Positions 63,892-64,000 of a DNA stretch of 64,000 nt are shown here, piece by piece. This stretch comes from Ruminococcus flavefaciens. GTDB lineage: Bacteria > Bacillota > Clostridia > Oscillospirales > Ruminococcaceae. The notes below the pieces were generated by a model. It made no database searches. It was not told the origin of the DNA and was given only the letters and a program-made list of their open reading frames with translations. The DNA is taken from NCBI GenBank assembly GCA_023663905.1, contig JAMPGO010000001.1:517286-581285 (forward strand), given 5' to 3'. The translations under genes were made by a program, and so were the position numbers. The stretch's first letter is position 1. Each line of letters opens with the position of its first letter.

Positions 63892-63914
63892 ATAACCTAT
63901 TTTATACAGGTTAT
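63892..63914 (+). promoter_or_regulatory. Hairpin in the leader of the last gene
   Basis: ATAACCT (63892-63898) and AGGTTAT (63908-63914) form a 7-bp stem just before the ribosome site. A TATAAT (63888-63893) overlaps its left arm but lacks a -35 element, so the gene seems to have no good promoter of its own. Confidence 0.45.
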
Positions 63915-63936
63915 GCAAACTAAGGAGGATTTTTAT

Positions 63937-64000
63937 ATGGAAATAAAAAAAATAAGGTGGCAAAAAATCATTTTAGCAATGCCAGTGCTTATGATGTTGT
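63937..64000 (+). CDS. Start of a gene with hydrophobic N-terminus (cut by window edge)
   Basis: Only 21 codons are visible: MEIKKIRWQKIILAMPVLMM and onwards. An AGGAGG site (63923-63928) lies eight bases upstream, so the start is convincing. A basic start followed by a hydrophobic stretch suggests a signal peptide, lipoprotein leader or membrane helix. The product cannot be named. It lies just outside the right inverted repeat and would be the target of the invertible promoter. Confidence 0.7.
   Translation, partial: MEIKKIRWQKIILAMPVLMML

Noticed and set aside
62221-64000. Insertion sequence with transposase
   Set aside because: The only enzyme visible is a tyrosine recombinase. No DDE motif was seen, no target duplication was found, and the 26-base repeats enclose a core-site-like structure rather than transposon ends.

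Overview
The window looks like chromosomal DNA of an anaerobic, fibre-degrading Ruminococcus-type Firmicute (Oscillospiraceae). This is inferred from gene content: cellobiose phosphorylase, a secreted GH5 cellulase ending in a dockerin, a second dockerin protein built of BspA-type leucine-rich repeats, a cohesin-like lipoprotein, SpoVS, ECF vitamin transporters, and many sigma-A promoters with 17-base spacers. No rRNA, tRNA, CRISPR array or transposase was seen.

Positions 1-14.6 kb hold a Gram-positive type IV pilus locus. Two pilins, PilT and PilB lie on the minus strand, with the prepilin peptidase divergent from them. A second minus-strand operon follows: pilC, a fused pilM-pilN, pilO, a 1089-residue PilX-like protein and two minor prepilins. 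No pilP or pilQ is present, as expected without an outer membrane. Positions 14.6-25.7 kb carry asnB, a YmdB-type phosphodiesterase, spoVS, a uridine-kinase-like protein, a tandem pair of membrane proteins, an ECF sigma factor with its anti-sigma factor, and a MarR-controlled heterodimeric ABC exporter. Positions 25.7-34.3 kb carry citrate synthase, an aldose-1-epimerase-like gene, cellobiose phosphorylase, two XRE regulators, an ECF S component and RNase Z.

Positions 35.2-54.6 kb are a run of 19 minus-strand genes: ruvC, ruvA, an LRR gene, sseB-like, ruvB, a papain-like protein, a degenerate GlmM, a methyltransferase, DUF4230, ecfA1, LRR-dockerin, ecfA2, ecfT, yfhO, truA, DUF5711, cvpA-like, clpE and a cohesin-like lipoprotein. 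LRR genes interrupt both the ruv and the ecf clusters. Positions 54.7-61.2 kb, plus strand, hold pheA, metH, a small membrane protein and the dockerin-bearing GH5 cellulase.

The right end is the most unusual part. feoB is cut off after its GTPase domain and the first part of its permease. Next come a large palindrome with a bidirectional terminator and a tyrosine recombinase gene flanked by perfect 26-base inverted repeats (62461-62486 and 63838-63863). Each repeat has the layout of a recombinase core site. A good promoter inside the segment now points left, out of the segment and into the terminator. If the segment inverted, the same promoter would point at the gene that starts at 63937. I read this as a probable self-encoded invertible promoter (phase switch), shown here in its OFF orientation for that gene.
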